Shown piece after piece: positions 10,104 to 20,712 of a stretch of DNA of 40,273 bases. Position 1 is the stretch's first letter. Each line of letters begins with the position of its first letter. The stretch spans positions 1 through 40,273 of the forward strand of contig JAIXMR010000153.1 in the NCBI GenBank assembly GCA_025677835.1, given 5' to 3'. The DNA is from Sporodiniella umbellata (taxonomy: Eukaryota; Mucoromycota; Mucoromycetes; Mucorales; Rhizopodaceae). The position numbers and the translations under genes are program-made. The notes beneath the pieces are model-generated. The model saw nothing but the letters and a program-made list of their open reading frames with translations. It ran no database searches and was not told the DNA's origin.

Positions 10104-11590
10104 ATGTCTGTATACCAACCAAAGTCAAAGTTACCCACGCATCTTTTCCGACTCAAGAAAAGAAAGCTGGAGGCCATCTTTCGTTATTTAGACCAACATC
10201 ATCTGGTCCATCAAGCGATGAATGTGAAGGGTCTACAGACGCAACAGCTAGCTGAGTATCTCTTGGCTACCATCTATCCTGGCTACTCGCCTTCCCGTGC
10301 AAAGAACTTTGCCTATGCGGATTATCGTGAGTGGTATGTATCTCTATTGATGGAAGCTCTTTTTAAACGTGTATAGTCGAGAGAACGAAGAGGAATCGGT
10401 CGACCCTATCGCTTACGACCATGTGCCCACTACAGAAATGTTTGAGCGACTGGACGAAGTCTATGCGGTGAATGTGGACTGGCAAGACAAAGAGGATATC
10501 AAGGAACATACACTCTATCTGCCTGTGTCCTGTCTTCAGAAGGCGATCAATCGCGTAGACTTTGTAAACCGCCACCGACCACTAGAGAACGTGGCCTACC
10601 ATCTCTATCTATGGAATTCACCGAGAACGTTGATCAAGCCCCAGTGCAGATCGCTCCAGTTTGATACGTTTGAAGTCTGGAACCAAGCAGCAGAGGTACA
10701 CTTGAACTGACTTGCCAACGGGATAGACTCACTCACTTTTGTGGATAGAACACAGTACAGGAGGGCTTTATGCACATCGACCTGAGCGATCCAATTCGAG
10801 CGAGCATACGACGGAAATCGATGCACTCGATCCATGAGCCTATCGGGCACCCAAGACATATCCGGATTCGAATCGAACTTGAGGACAATAACGAACAGAA
10901 CATAAGCCATATTTCGATTTGTGCCGTCCTGAAGAAAACTTCGGATCAGGTAAGAAAAGTCATACAAAAAAAAAAAAAAGACAGCGCATAACCCATCTCT
11001 AGTTGGTTTCCCAACTCTATATGCAGTCCACCACGGACTTTATTCATAAATCCATCTATTCAAGTCCCTACCCGGTCATCACCCAACAGATCATGATCCA
11101 AGTCCTCAAACAGGCAGGGGATGCCCAGACAATCTTCACACACTGTCTAGCAGGGGATCTGCCGACCCAAGAGGAACCCGAGCTTGATCTGGCCGTGATA
11201 GAGCCGGTGTCTTTAAAGGATCCCGTTCACCACCAGCGATTGCAACATCCGGTGCGTACTATTCATTGTAAACATCGTTCTTGTTTTGATGCACTTTTGT
11301 TTTTTGAGCGTCACAAAAACCACAAACGATGGTATTGTCCTATCTGTCTTGTTCAGATCAAACATCTTGAAGTAAGAAACTGTTGTTTTTTTTTTTTTTT
11401 TAAACTCAAAAGAATGGCGGAATAGGAACTCAAGATGGACTATCTTGTTCAATTGGCTCTGGAAGATGCCAACAAAGACATTGTCTATCTGATAGGAGAC
11501 TATCTTAGTCAAAGCGCAAGACCTTTGTCTACCACTACCTCTTATCCTCCTGTGGCTAAAAAGCTAAGAACCTTGACGCATGTCAGTTAA
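10104..11590 (+). CDS. SIZ1: SIZ/PIAS-type SUMO E3 ligase
   Basis: Exons 10104-10333, 10377-10695, 10761-10949, 11003-11371 and 11426-11590 join in frame to 423 residues. Such ligases promote transfer of SUMO from Ubc9 to nuclear targets. The SP-RING is clear: PVSLKDPVHHQRLQHPVRTI followed by C335-x-H337-x2-C340 and C358-x2-C361, then LKMDYLVQLALED. The N-terminal part (LKKRKLEAIFRYLDQHH, about residues 15-60) is a possible SAP-like helix region, and residues about 115-240 fit a PINIT-type domain. A second in-frame ATG lies at 10092. The protein is shorter than yeast Siz1 and lacks a long C-terminal tail; no obvious SUMO-interaction motif is seen. The first exon and N-terminal domain calls are less sure than the SP-RING. 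Confidence 0.85.
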
Positions 11591-11713
11591 TTCCGACACT
11601 TCGGTTCACAAAAACTAGGGTGGGTAACACATCCATATTTCATTTCCCGCCAGTCATAATAAAATAAATGCACCCAACCTCTTTTTTTTTTTTTTTTTCT
11701 TTCTTTCCAACAA

Positions 11714-13516
11714 ATGGCTCCTATTCAACTTTCTTCCGAAGATACCCACGAAACAAGTTGCTTTGGTAACTTTTTCTCAACCATTTTCCAGTCTTCTCCT
11801 CCTACAGCTTCTAGTGAGAAATTCATCTATGCTGCTTCTAACCCAATGGAAAGCCTACCACCTTATGAAGACTGTATTCAAGTAAGAAATCTCAATGACT
11901 TTTTTTTTTTATAGACTTATTTCTCTTCCCCAAAAGCAATTTAAAAAGTTGAACGTGTTTGAATGTACTGAAGAAATACAATCCATTATCAGCCATGCGA
12001 TCCAGTCTATTGATGATGAACTTCGTGCTATCAGTTTAGATGTAAAAAAAAAAAACAAAAAACCCTAGAATGCAGAAGGATTATAACCGTATTGACTAGT
12101 TGCATGAAAACATGGAGACGGGCATGAAAGAAGTACATGCGCACTATGTATTGACCAAGTTTATGGAAAAGAAAGGATTTAGCGTGACCCGCCATGCCTA
12201 TGGTTTGGATACTGCCTTTATGGCTGAATACAGTCGTGGAGAAGGCAGACGGGTGGGTATCTGTTCAGAATATGATGGATTGCCAAAGTAAGCTCAGTGT
12301 GACTATAACAGGATCCATTGACCCCCTCCCTTTTTTTTTAAAAAAAAAAAATGTAAAGTTTGGGCCAAGGCTGTGGTCATAACTTGATTGCCATCAGTGG
12401 TCTGGCCACCGCAGTGGCTATAAAAGCTGTTTTGGAAAGTGGTAAAGCCTCTGGTAAGGTGGTTCTCTTTGGTACCCCCGCTGAAGGTAAGACCATTCAA
12501 AATAAACCGAGCAACGGAATTAAAAATCGAAAATTATAAAGAATTGTCCATCGGTAAAATCCTTTTGGTCAAAAAAAAGGCATTTCAAGAGAATGTTGAT
12601 GTCTGTATGATGCTTCACCCTGCGTATGAAAAACACACACAGAGAAAAACGAAACTTTTTTTTTTTCTTACTTTTCTTTCTAGTGCTTACGATCATCAAT
12701 ATGCCAAGATGATTGCTATCCACGATGTCCGTGTGGAGTTCTTTGGTAAGCCTAGTCATGCTTCTGGTAAGAACCGAAAACATTCAATCGATTACATCCG
12801 TTCACTTTTTTTTTTTTTTTTTTGTGGTAAAAGCTGCCCCTTGGAAAGGTATAAATGCTTTGGATGCTCTAGTGCAGGTTTGGAACAATGTGAGTATGAT
12901 GCGTCAACAACTTCAACCTACAGACAGAGTCCATGGTATTGTCACTGATGGAGGTCAAGCGGTAAAGTCTCTCTGTAAACACCTATACTTCTTACTGACA
13001 AAGGTATAGCCCAACGTGATCCCTGAACACACTTCTGCTTTCTTTTTTGTACGAGTGACCAAAGCTTCTGAAGCATCCCGTTTGATGAAAAAGATGGAGG
13101 CTTGTTTTGAAGCGGCTGCTTTGGCCACGGGATGTAAAGTCAAGTATACTTGGCGTGAGATTGGTATTACCAAAGACGTCATCCAAAACAACCTGTTGGC
13201 AGATAACTATGCCTATCATATGGAAAAACAAGGCATCGAATTCCCCTCTGTTTATGAACAGGATCGCAAGGGAGGCGGATCTACCGATATGGGCAACGTG
13301 AGCTACGAAGTACCTTCACTTCATCCTTTCTTTGGTATCCATACCGACGCTGCCAACCATACGATCGAGTTCACAGCTGCTGCTAAAACCATGGAAGCAC
13401 ATCGTGATACCCTACGTGCTGCTAAATGTATTTCGGCTACTGGCGTCGAGGTTCTTTTGAATTCATCGTTCTATCAAAAAGTGCAAGATCGTTTCAAAGA
13501 ACAAATGAGAGACTAA
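11714..13516 (+). CDS. PM20D2: M20-family metallo-dipeptidase (PM20D2/ACY1L2-like)
   Basis: Eight coding exons (11714-11881, 11937-12041, 12100-12287, 12359-12486, 12542-12623, 12684-12766, 12834-12961, 13010-13516) close in frame to 462 residues. M20 enzymes use two zinc ions to hydrolyse N-acyl amino acids or dipeptides; animal PM20D2 acts on dipeptides with basic C-terminal residues. Visible motifs: ICSEYDGLPNLGQGCGHNLI (metal-binding Asp/His region), FGTPAEE (catalytic Glu pair), DVCMMLHPAY, FFGKPSHASAAPWKGINALDA, APNVIPEHTSAFFFVRV, GGGSTDMGNVSY and HPFFGIHTDAANHT. The N-terminal 55 residues are extra, low-complexity sequence. Exon 5 (82 bp) was set by requiring PAEE to continue into GKILLVKKKAFQENVDVCMM. 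Ends 71 bp from the convergent nucleotidyltransferase gene. Confidence 0.9.
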
Positions 13517-13587
13517 AAAGAAAGGCTGTTGCTTGTTCTTGTATTTTTAATTTATTAAAACATTATATAAATGTACACACGTCTTGT

Positions 13588-14438
13588 TTATCCATTTTTG
13601 TTTTTGAAATACTGATTGGCTTCAATATAAGATTTTAAATCGCCCACATCAATACGACCCGAGATAGGAAACGTACCAATCTTGAACCGAGAGCAGAGAT
13701 AAGCCAGACAGGTACCTGTGGCATCGTAAGCCTCTTTGGGCGCATTACGTTCTCTACACCCATCTACAAATTCCCTCAAGAAAGGAATAGCGCCTGGATG
13801 AAAGAGATAGAAGCAAGGACAGGCCGAACGAGACTGCGTTTCCTCTCTGTTTGGTTTTTCTAACAATCGAGTGATGAAACCCTGTTGTTGCGTTTCGACA
13901 ATACCCACTTTAGACACGTCTTGTACATCGTATGTTGTCACCAGACAGACTTCTTCTCTTTGATTCAGTTTGTTATAGGTTGTCAAGAAGGTGTCGAGTT
14001 GAAAGTCCTGAAGAAACAGTGTGTCTCCGCCTACTACCAAGAGGTCGGATGTTTCCAACTGGAGTTGTTCAATAGCAAAGAGGATATCCGGGACAGCTCC
14101 CAACCGAGCCGCATTCGATTCAGTGCCATCGTTTACCACGTTTTTCTCTGGGATACCTTGCTCTTGTGCCCAGAGTAGGAAATCCTGATAACAAGTGGCA
14201 TTCGTCACCACATGAACCGATTCAGTTGAAATGTTGTGTTGTTTGAACAGTTTTACCCAATGACTTATTAACGCATCGTCGTCCAAAGGCAATAACGCCT
14301 TGGGTATACCAAGCAAATGTTGATATTCGCTACTAGCACTCAGATCTTTCTGTAAACGGGTACCATAACCTGCACCCAAAATCAATACTGAAAAAATTAA
14401 ATCAAGAAAAAGGTGAAAAAAAAGTACAGACTTGTCAT
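13588..14438 (-). CDS. Sugar-phosphate nucleotidyltransferase (NTP_transferase family)
   Basis: The main exon is 13588-14387. A likely first exon of only 7 bp (14432-14438, ATGACAA) splices to it and gives 268 residues starting MTILILGAGYGTRL. The nucleotide-binding loop LGAGYGTRL, the downstream IPKALLPL lysine motif, LLVVGGDTLF (metal-binding Asp) and SGRIDVGDLKSYIEANQYF match nucleotidyltransferases that join NTP and sugar-1-phosphate (RfbA/GlmU/GMPP relatives). The sugar specificity cannot be set from sequence; no left-handed beta-helix acyltransferase domain follows, unlike GlmU or GMPP. The first exon uses donor GTCTGT, which is not ideal, so the N-terminus is less certain than the rest. 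Convergent with the M20 gene. Confidence 0.75.
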
Positions 14439-14561
14439 AATTCGCTTTTTATTGATTATAACAAAAATAAAAAAGCAAGATTTTTTTTTTTTTTTTAAAG
14501 ATATCCTTACTCATTACCTTTTATCATAATTCGAAAAAAAAAAAAAAAAAAAATGATTAAC

Positions 14562-14599
<38 letters not shown>

Positions 14600-15481
14600 T
14601 ATTTTTTTATCCTTCTTTAGATTCAAAGTCTTAGTGGCACCATCGGAAGTCGGTTATGGTTCCCACACACGCTTGAAGTTACGTACTCAAAGTCTGTAAT
14701 TTAATATTTCTACGAATGAAGCGTAATACAATCCGCAAACTGGTTTATTTTGTGACAGACAGGAAATATTCTTAGTAAAAAAAAAAAAAAAGACATGAAT
14801 TTAAGCAACTTTAAACACTAGCCTACATAAGTTAGGAGTGGCTACAAAAAAAAAGGGAGACTCGTTGGATTTATCGTTGGCAATGACATGCAAAGAAGAG
14901 TAGGGAGCCAAAAAAGAAAAAAAAAAAAAAAAAAAAAAAAACTCCCCACACGCTTGTCAATAGGCTGTTCTTTTAAATAAACTATGAACACTACATATTC
15001 TGGCAAGATAATAAGGAGGGCACTTTTAAAATCTTTGCTTAAGCGCGGATTGCTTTCTGTTTGTGTCAAGGATATTGCGTTGCTATACGAAAATCCATAG
15101 CGATAGAATGTTCATATATGCACACTCTTGTATAGCAAAGCTTACTGAGTAAACTTTGAAAGCGCCCTAGGTTTTCGTATACACTTTTGTAGCGGTCTGT
15201 TTCTTGTAACTTTTGCTAGATGAAATCTCATGTTGAGTTACAGATTTCTGTCACTCAATGTCTTACTCTTGTTGACTTTTATTGGTAAAACACACGTTAG
15301 CCAAATTCACTCATTATTCATGCTCAGATAGGCATTGTTCTTGTTATCATTGCCTTTGTGTCAGCTTCAAGATTGGCCTAATTTTTCGTTTCAGATAAAA
15401 TAATCATAAAAACACTTTCAAACATCAAACTATAGCTAATTTGTGTTGGTAATAATAAGTGCTTTTATCTATGCCTCTTCC

Positions 15482-15521
<40 letters not shown>

Positions 15522-15680
15522 GCAGGTGTCAAATCATAATATTTCAAAGGAAAGGACTTCAAGCTACACCTCTTTTTTTTTTATTGGTTTGAATATCCGA
15601 TACAGATTTTTCTTCCAACCAAAGATTAATGCTGTGTTCAGATTTTTTTTCTTTTCTTTTTTTTTTTCTGTTCAACACCA
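14439..15680. other. Divergent intergenic region with homopolymers and an inverted repeat
   Basis: No gene recognised. The region lies between two divergent starts (14438 minus, 15681 plus) and holds poly-A/T runs (about 14481-14496, 14534-14553, 14564-14596, 14919-14940, 15491-15515). TTGCTATAC at 15080-15088 and its exact reverse complement at 15130-15138 form a spaced inverted pair; the first sits in GTTGCTATACGAAAA, which resembles the X-box units at 7414-7502. Confidence 0.4.
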
Positions 15681-18413
15681 ATGCAAACATCGTTGAATGG
15701 ACATATAATTGTTCCTTCACAGGCTCCTTCAGTTATACCTATAGTTGCTCCTACTGAGGAACCAGTAAAAACAATTTCGAAAATAATATTCAAGGGTTCG
15801 TTTTTTATTTATTATTTACTTTTCTCGCAACCAAAAAGATGTATAAAATATATGTGTATTTTTTTTTACTTAACTGTAGACTAGGAAACGACAAGCGGCT
15901 TTGTAGAAATGTCATCATTCATGGCTTTTGTAAATATGAAGGGAAAGGCTGCGAGTTCAGTCATTCTACGGTAAATAAACAATTACACATTCTATACACA
16001 TTTATACTTTGAGAGAAACACCCCACACATATACACACATTTATATATACAAACACAATCTTGTATTTATTTTGTATTTACACATATTTTTAGAATTCAT
16101 CCAACCTCGCAGAGTAAAAAAAAAAAACAAAACATCTTTAAATGCAGACACAGTAAAAGGACTCAGTTGTTTTATAGAAAAAACAAACAAACTGTGATTT
16201 CCTCAGTTTCTGTCAGTAGCATTAATGCACCCGAATTTGTTCCTCGATTCACTGTAGAAACTAACACATCTTTATTGCCAGGTAATCAAATCACACACAA
16301 AAAAAAAAAAAAAACAGGAAATAACCCTTTCTTATTCGTTTTTATAGATAGAACGACACACAACCTACAAACGTATATTTTTGTATCTTTTTCTTTAGAT
16401 TATTAACAATTTTTATCGTCGTTAGTCCTACAAATGAAGAGACAATAGGCTTTGCTATCGATGCAGATTTCTCTCAACTTGCCTTGAGTGAGGAGGTAAT
16501 ATCTATGAATTTCACAAAAAAACATGATGATCATTTCATGGGTTAACAAGCATAACAGGAACTTATAGAGCAGGATATGCACAAATCGCCTGAATTTGTA
16601 CAAGATTTTCGTCATATTTCACAACCTACACCAACAACATACAATTCAGGAATGGTTTCGACCGAGCCATCTACTGATCCTTATATGTATATGAATTCAA
16701 ACAATTATCCTAGACAACCTGTAAGAAAAACAAAAGAAAGGGAATGAAGGGAAAAAACAATACCTATTGAATTCTTTTTTTTTTTTTTTTTTTTTGTAAA
16801 CATAGTTGCAACATCATTTTTATTCACCCAGTTTACCCACTCCAGCTCACCTTTTATCTCATCAAAAGCCAATTCAATCTTTCTTTTTACCTGATAAAAT
16901 GAGAGTTGAATTAACTCAACGAAATGAGGCACAATGGGTATCAACAACAGGTATACGAATATACACAAAGCTTAAAAATCTTATTCTTTTGGGGGGAGGG
17001 TTAGATCAATCGCTACCTTCTGAGGTTCATGTCTATCATTCGTTATATCCTCTTGAACAAGAAGCTTTAGGGAATTATATTGGGTTTCCCGCAACTGTGT
17101 ACAAGGCCATTTGTAAACTAGATAGACGTAGCTATGCTTTGATTAGAATTGAAGGATATTCCAAAGTATATGAATCTGCTATTATTATTGCTGAAAAATG
17201 GAGAAATATTCGACATTGTAACGTTGTTTCTTTTTGTGAGGGTTTTACCACCAAAGCATTTGGTGATAACTGTAAGATTTTTATATACCAACCAACAAAA
17301 AGCATATATTCACTACGATCTCGATTAGCTTTGGTATTTGTCTACGACTATCATCCGTCTTCAAAAACACTGTCGCAGAAATATTTCCAAGCACCTATTC
17401 TATATAATCCGAGTACAGTCCATCATAACGGGATACCAGTTTTGGTACCTGAAAAAACCTTGTGGAGCTATATCGTACAGATCGTGTCAGCTATTAGGAC
17501 CGTGCATCAATCGGGGCTGGCCTGTAGAAATATAGATCTGAATCGAATCCTGTGGACAGGACACGGCAGGCTGAGGTTGAACGGTGTTGGTATCTTGGAT
17601 GTTTTGGAAAACGAGACAGGTCATCACCTGGTCGCTTACCAAGAACAAGACCTTCAATCTCTGGGTCAACTGATTATGGCCCTTGCTTGCCCATCCCGAA
17701 CTGAGGAGAACTATATAGATCATATTGCTCAGCTCTATTCCCAAGAGATTGTGGATCTTGTCAATTTCTTGTTAGATTCCACGAGGAAAAAAACAATTGA
17801 TGATGTCCTGGTCTCTATTAGCTCACATGTATTGGAAGAAATCAACCATCATCATTCGTATTGTGTCTTTATACACGACCTATAACTCTCTTACTAATCC
17901 CTTTTGCCCCCTTTTCATAGCCGTAACGACGATCTCGAAAAACATTTAAGTCGGGAATTAGAAAACGGAAGGATGGCTCGATTGATATCCAAAATGGGCT
18001 TTATTAACGAAAGACCAGAGTAAGATAGATGCATTGTGTGATACGTGTGGCTAACGACGAATTAGGTTCGATATGGATCCTAGTTGGTCTGAAACTGGTG
18101 ATCGCTATCTAATTAAACTGTTTCGAGATTATGTATTTCATCAAGTAGACGAGAATGGTTTACCGGTGATAGATATGGTTCATGTTTTAACATGTCTAAA
18201 GAAGGTGATCACACAACAAACAAAAAGTGGCTTTTTTTTTTTTTTAACTCGTCTCTCTTTTTACATATAAAAAAAAAAAAGCTGGACGCAGGCGTCGATG
18301 AAAGGATTATGCTTATGTCTAGAGATGAGCAGTCATGTCTGGTTGTAAGCTTTAAAGAAATCAAAAACTGTATTGCCTCTGCGTATACAGACCTGAGCTC
18401 AGGAAGAAAATAA
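15681..18413 (+). CDS. PAN3: PAN3, regulatory subunit of the PAN2-PAN3 poly(A) nuclease
   Basis: Thirteen coding exons close in frame to 638 residues: 15681-15795, 15885-15970, 16094-16113, 16154-16281, 16348-16372, 16426-16495, 16559-16720, 16806-16950, 17005-17271, 17329-17857, 17921-18019, 18066-18204, 18282-18413. PAN3 recruits PAN2 to poly(A)-bound mRNA and starts deadenylation in the cytoplasm. Residues 45-65 are a CCCH finger (C-x8-C-x6-C-x3-H); residues about 94-106 contain SINAPEFVP, a PAM2-like PABP-binding motif. The pseudokinase follows ([50 protein letters not shown]) and then the coiled-coil and knob ([58 protein letters not shown]). Exons 3 and 5 are only 20 and 25 bp. The donor of exon 1 (GTTCGT) is atypical, so the N-terminal joint is the weakest point. 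Confidence 0.9.
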
Positions 18414-18849
18414 GAATAATTAGAAAACCAAAAACAATATAAAAAATACCAATAACAATTACAATAAAAATAAAGAAAATAGGTACAAATTAAACTGACT
18501 AGGGTTCCAATGAAATAACAAAAACACTTTGCCTTTCTTATGTTGCTCGGTTTATGCATCCTTTGTTTTATACATTCATTGTTTTTGAAAGCATCAAGTC
18601 GGCTTCTGAATAAAAGAATGGAGACTACAGGCAATGTGCATAAGATTTTTTTTTTTTTTTGTACAAGGGAATTTTGATTGATATGTCTGAGATAGAAAAA
18701 AATCTGATTACAGCCGATGAAACCAGGTTGGGTCCATAAAAAAATCTGATATGATTTGCTCAGGGAATAAAAATCTGATATAAAATTTTCTCATAAACAC
18801 AAAAAAAAAAAAAAAAAATCTGATATAAAGCTTTCTCTAAAAACAGCAC

Positions 18850-18885
<36 letters not shown>

Positions 18886-18907
18886 CAGTTGTAAACAAAC
18901 GTACTTA
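18414..18907. other. Short intergenic region with AATCTGAT repeats
   Basis: AT-rich spacer between PAN3 and the LRR gene. It carries several copies of a short A-tract plus ATCTGAT motif (see the repeat entry) and poly-A runs near 18801-18818 and 18851-18881. No coding sequence recognised. Confidence 0.5.
18697..18838 (+). repeat. Imperfect direct repeat of A-tract-ATCTGAT units
   Basis: The motif AAAAATCTGAT recurs near 18698, 18740, 18768 and 18814. The last two copies extend to ATCTGATATAAA followed by related T/C-rich sequence. Spacing is irregular (about 42, 28 and 46 bp). Probably slippage-derived, within about 200 bp of the LRR start codon. Confidence 0.5.
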
Positions 18908-20500
18908 ATGATGCCACCCAGCATACCCAATTTGCTACTGGACGGCAAGTTACTTACGGGTGTGCTCCCTTTGGAAAAACAGCCACCAGTTCAACAGTTT
19001 TTACCACACCACAATCAGCTTTTGGACATTGAGTCTTGCATTGACGATCCCTCGCTTGCTCCATTAGGTCACCACGTACAAAAGAAAAAACCGGCACAAC
19101 CCAAAAAAAGCATCAAAAGAGGACAGGTCCACATCCAAAGATCGGATCTGTCATACAGTCAGAGCGGAATTGTCATGTTAAGAAGACGTCGATTAGACGA
19201 TGAGCAATTAACTAGAGAGCTCAGCTCTTTGTTGCCACCCTTAACTATGCTTTTGAAAAACGCGGACTGTTATACACATATTGTTGAATTGGATATCTCT
19301 AGAAACAAACTGTCTCGTTTACCATCACAAATTGTTTATTTAAAGCAACTTCGAGTACTAAATGTAATGTCCAATAGATTGTCAGATATCTCAACAGAAC
19401 TGCTTGAACTGGAACACTTGCAAGTGCTCAACTTGTCTCAGAATCAGATTAAATCACTTCCACCCGAAATGCCAAATCTCCTGTGCAACCTGGTCACATT
19501 GCGTATAGCCGCCAATCAGATAAACCAGTTACCTTCTACAATAGACCAATGGCTACACATGAAGCATCTTCAGCTGGGCTCTGTCTATGGAGGAAACCAG
19601 TTGATATATCTACCCGAAAATATTACTTACATGCCACAGCTAGAAGAGCTCGATGTTTCTTTTAACCAGCTGCGTGCTTTACCAGACCATTTCGTTTTGC
19701 CTTCTTTGGCTGTTCTCAATGTGTCCAATAACCATTTGGATGTACTACCTAAATCTATAGCTCTTTGCAATCAGCTAAAGTCGTTAAACGTATCCAAAAA
19801 CCATTTGACAAGCTTACCCTCAGTCCTGATGAATCTTCGACAACTTGAACTTTTTGATATCAGTGAAAACCTATTGTGTATTATGCCTGCTGGCATACTA
19901 GAAAAAATGGCGTCCACAGCTCTGCTAATTGGCGGAAACCCGCTCACCCAACCTGGTCATTGTAATCCGCAACGATCTAGCCAAGGTGCTTACAGCAATA
20001 TACTGACAAGGATGACCCAGAGAGCTGTATCTTATTCACCTATTCATTCACCTTCTACATCCCGTCTGGACGTGAGCAGGATTCATCAAGACGAGGATGC
20101 TACTATAGATCACGAGCTTTCTTACCATGCTCAACAGCTCAATATCTACACTTCATCCTATACTGATTATACCCCACACCCTATTTTATTAGACCATGCC
20201 GCCCTCGTTCCTCCAGAGACACAACTGCTACCTTCGTTACGTGAATGGGCTGCGCGCGCGCTTTTGTCACATCAGATTCCTTATGATAGCTTACCAGAGC
20301 ATCTTGCTCAAGACTTCAAGTGTACTCAAACTTGTTGTCATTGTCATCAACCATTTGTAAACGAATGGGTCACATCTGTTCAAGTTAAAAGCTTCGGTGG
20401 TCATCCAGCAGTTGTCAGAAGAGTCAGGTTTTGCTCGATGCAGTGTTGGAAAACATGTCGACCTACAGAAACAAAATCAGTGTTATGTGTTCATCAATAA
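18908..20500 (+). CDS. Leucine-rich-repeat protein with a C-terminal cysteine cluster
   Basis: An intronless 530-residue gene starting with two Met codons. Residues about 118-340 hold roughly nine LRRs of the plant/SDS22-like type, e.g. HIVELDISRNKLSRLPSQI, LQVLNLSQNQIKSLPPEM and LEELDVSFNQLRALPDHF. The last 60 residues have a conserved-looking Cys cluster (C472, C476, C477, C479, then FCSMQC near C509-C513 and C517), which suggests a zinc ribbon; an LRR body with a C-terminal Cys motif recalls LRRC58-like and uncharacterised fungal LRR proteins, at low confidence. RVRF inside that tail matches the RVxF pattern that docks PP1, though it may simply be part of the zinc fold. Single-exon structure contrasts with its multi-intron neighbours. 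Role unknown, presumably a protein-interaction scaffold. Confidence 0.8.
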   Translation: MMPPSIPNLLLDGKLLTGVLPLEKQPPVQQFLPHHNQLLDIESCIDDPSLAPLGHHVQKKKPAQPKKSIKRGQVHIQRSDLSYSQSGIVMLRRRRLDDEQLTRELSSLLPPLTMLLKNADCYTHIVELDISRNKLSRLPSQIVYLKQLRVLNVMSNRLSDISTELLELEHLQVLNLSQNQIKSLPPEMPNLLCNLVTLRIAANQINQLPSTIDQWLHMKHLQLGSVYGGNQLIYLPENITYMPQLEELDVSFNQLRALPDHFVLPSLAVLNVSNNHLDVLPKSIALCNQLKSLNVSKNHLTSLPSVLMNLRQLELFDISENLLCIMPAGILEKMASTALLIGGNPLTQPGHCNPQRSSQGAYSNILTRMTQRAVSYSPIHSPSTSRLDVSRIHQDEDATIDHELSYHAQQLNIYTSSYTDYTPHPILLDHAALVPPETQLLPSLREWAARALLSHQIPYDSLPEHLAQDFKCTQTCCHCHQPFVNEWVTSVQVKSFGGHPAVVRRVRFCSMQCWKTCRPTETKSVLCVHQ

Positions 20501-20712
20501 AGTCTATTACTCTTTTTTTTATATATATATATATATATCTCTTTACATGCACAGGTGTCTATATACAATGGAAATTGTTAACAATGGAATCTTTTTTATT
20601 GTTAATTTATTTGTTTATTATTATTTGTCTTTTAATAGTTTTTTTTTTTTTTTTTTTTTTTTTGTCATTGCGTTTTTCTTTTTCCCATTTTATTTCTATA
20701 CCTTTTCCAAGT

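Noticed and set aside
12439..12948. A continuous 169-residue frame across the M20 gene
   Set aside because: It reads through introns; removing them restores the M20 motifs in exact order and phase.
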